Shown here piece after piece: positions 31,640 through 31,681 of a DNA stretch of 31,681 bases; position 1 is the first letter of the stretch, and each line of letters starts with the position of its first letter. Source of the DNA: CAADGU01 sp964581605 (GTDB lineage: Bacteria > Chloroflexota > Anaerolineae > Promineifilales > Promineifilaceae); assembly GCA_964581605.1 (NCBI GenBank), contig CAZOPF010000067.1, positions 1 to 31,681 on the forward strand, read 5' to 3'. The notes under the pieces are model-generated. The model saw nothing but the letters and a program-made list of their open reading frames with translations, did not search any database and was not told where the DNA came from. The translations under genes and the position numbers were made by a program.

Positions 31640-31681
31640 TAATCAGGTGTTTAGGTGTTTAGGTGAGCAGGTGTTTAGGTG
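31640..31681. repeat. AGGTGTTTAGGTG-word spacer at the window edge
   Basis: AATCAGGTGTTTAGGTG, TTTAGGTGAGCAGG and TGTTTAGGTG follow each other up to the last base. The words match the rlmN-downstream spacer (14735-14800). The array probably continues beyond the window. Confidence 0.8.

Overview
This window most likely comes from an uncultured member of Chloroflexota (Anaerolineae-like), probably a metagenome bin. The grounds are the gene families present: GT-C glycosyltransferases with a C-terminal beta-domain, a Ser/Thr kinase with an NBR1-type extracellular domain, a DUF711 protein, and a Chloroflexota-style contractile tail cluster. A run of exactly 100 Ns (29352-29451) marks a scaffold gap. 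The taxonomic call is inference; no rRNA or tRNA gene was seen.

Left part (1-17065), housekeeping and cell-surface genes. Two consecutive membrane glycosyltransferases (148-4646, +) are followed by a two-S1-domain RNA-binding protein (4885-5682, +) behind a consensus sigma70-type promoter. A bidirectional terminator (about 5692-5718) separates it from a leftward five-gene set. In transcription order this is a PAS-GAF histidine kinase, an RNB exoribonuclease, a DUF711 protein, a MurE-type ligase and MoeA (13517 down to 5722). Divergent from the kinase are rlmN (13702-14733, +) and a transmembrane Ser/Thr kinase (14897-17065, +).

Right part (17122-31632, all -), a phage-tail-like contractile injection system of the eCIS/Afp type. 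Transcription enters from beyond the right edge. Gene order is hub-assembly chaperone-like, 54-aa DUF6760-like, tube, a long disordered proline-rich protein interrupted by the assembly gap, LysM adaptor, gp27/gpD-like hub, gp5-like spike, PAAR-like tip, gp25-like, a giant baseplate-J protein, an inserted four-helix-bundle gene, a second baseplate-J paralogue, tail protein I, tail fibre, and a small coiled-coil protein. No sheath, ATPase, tape measure, capsid, terminase, integrase or lysis gene is visible. The sheath and ATPase genes may lie to the right. The genes present would form the tube tip, baseplate and receptor-binding end.

Two genome-style signals overlie everything. First, the palindromic octamer ACGGCCGT occurs about 75 times by hand count where about one is expected. 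It is most concentrated in disordered protein segments, where it is read mostly as Thr-Ala-Val. Second, most tail-cluster spacers and several others are built from a small set of short degenerate words that recur in direct and inverted orientation and form strong hairpins. No stretch over 300 bases lacks a gene; the longest spacer is 4647-4884.
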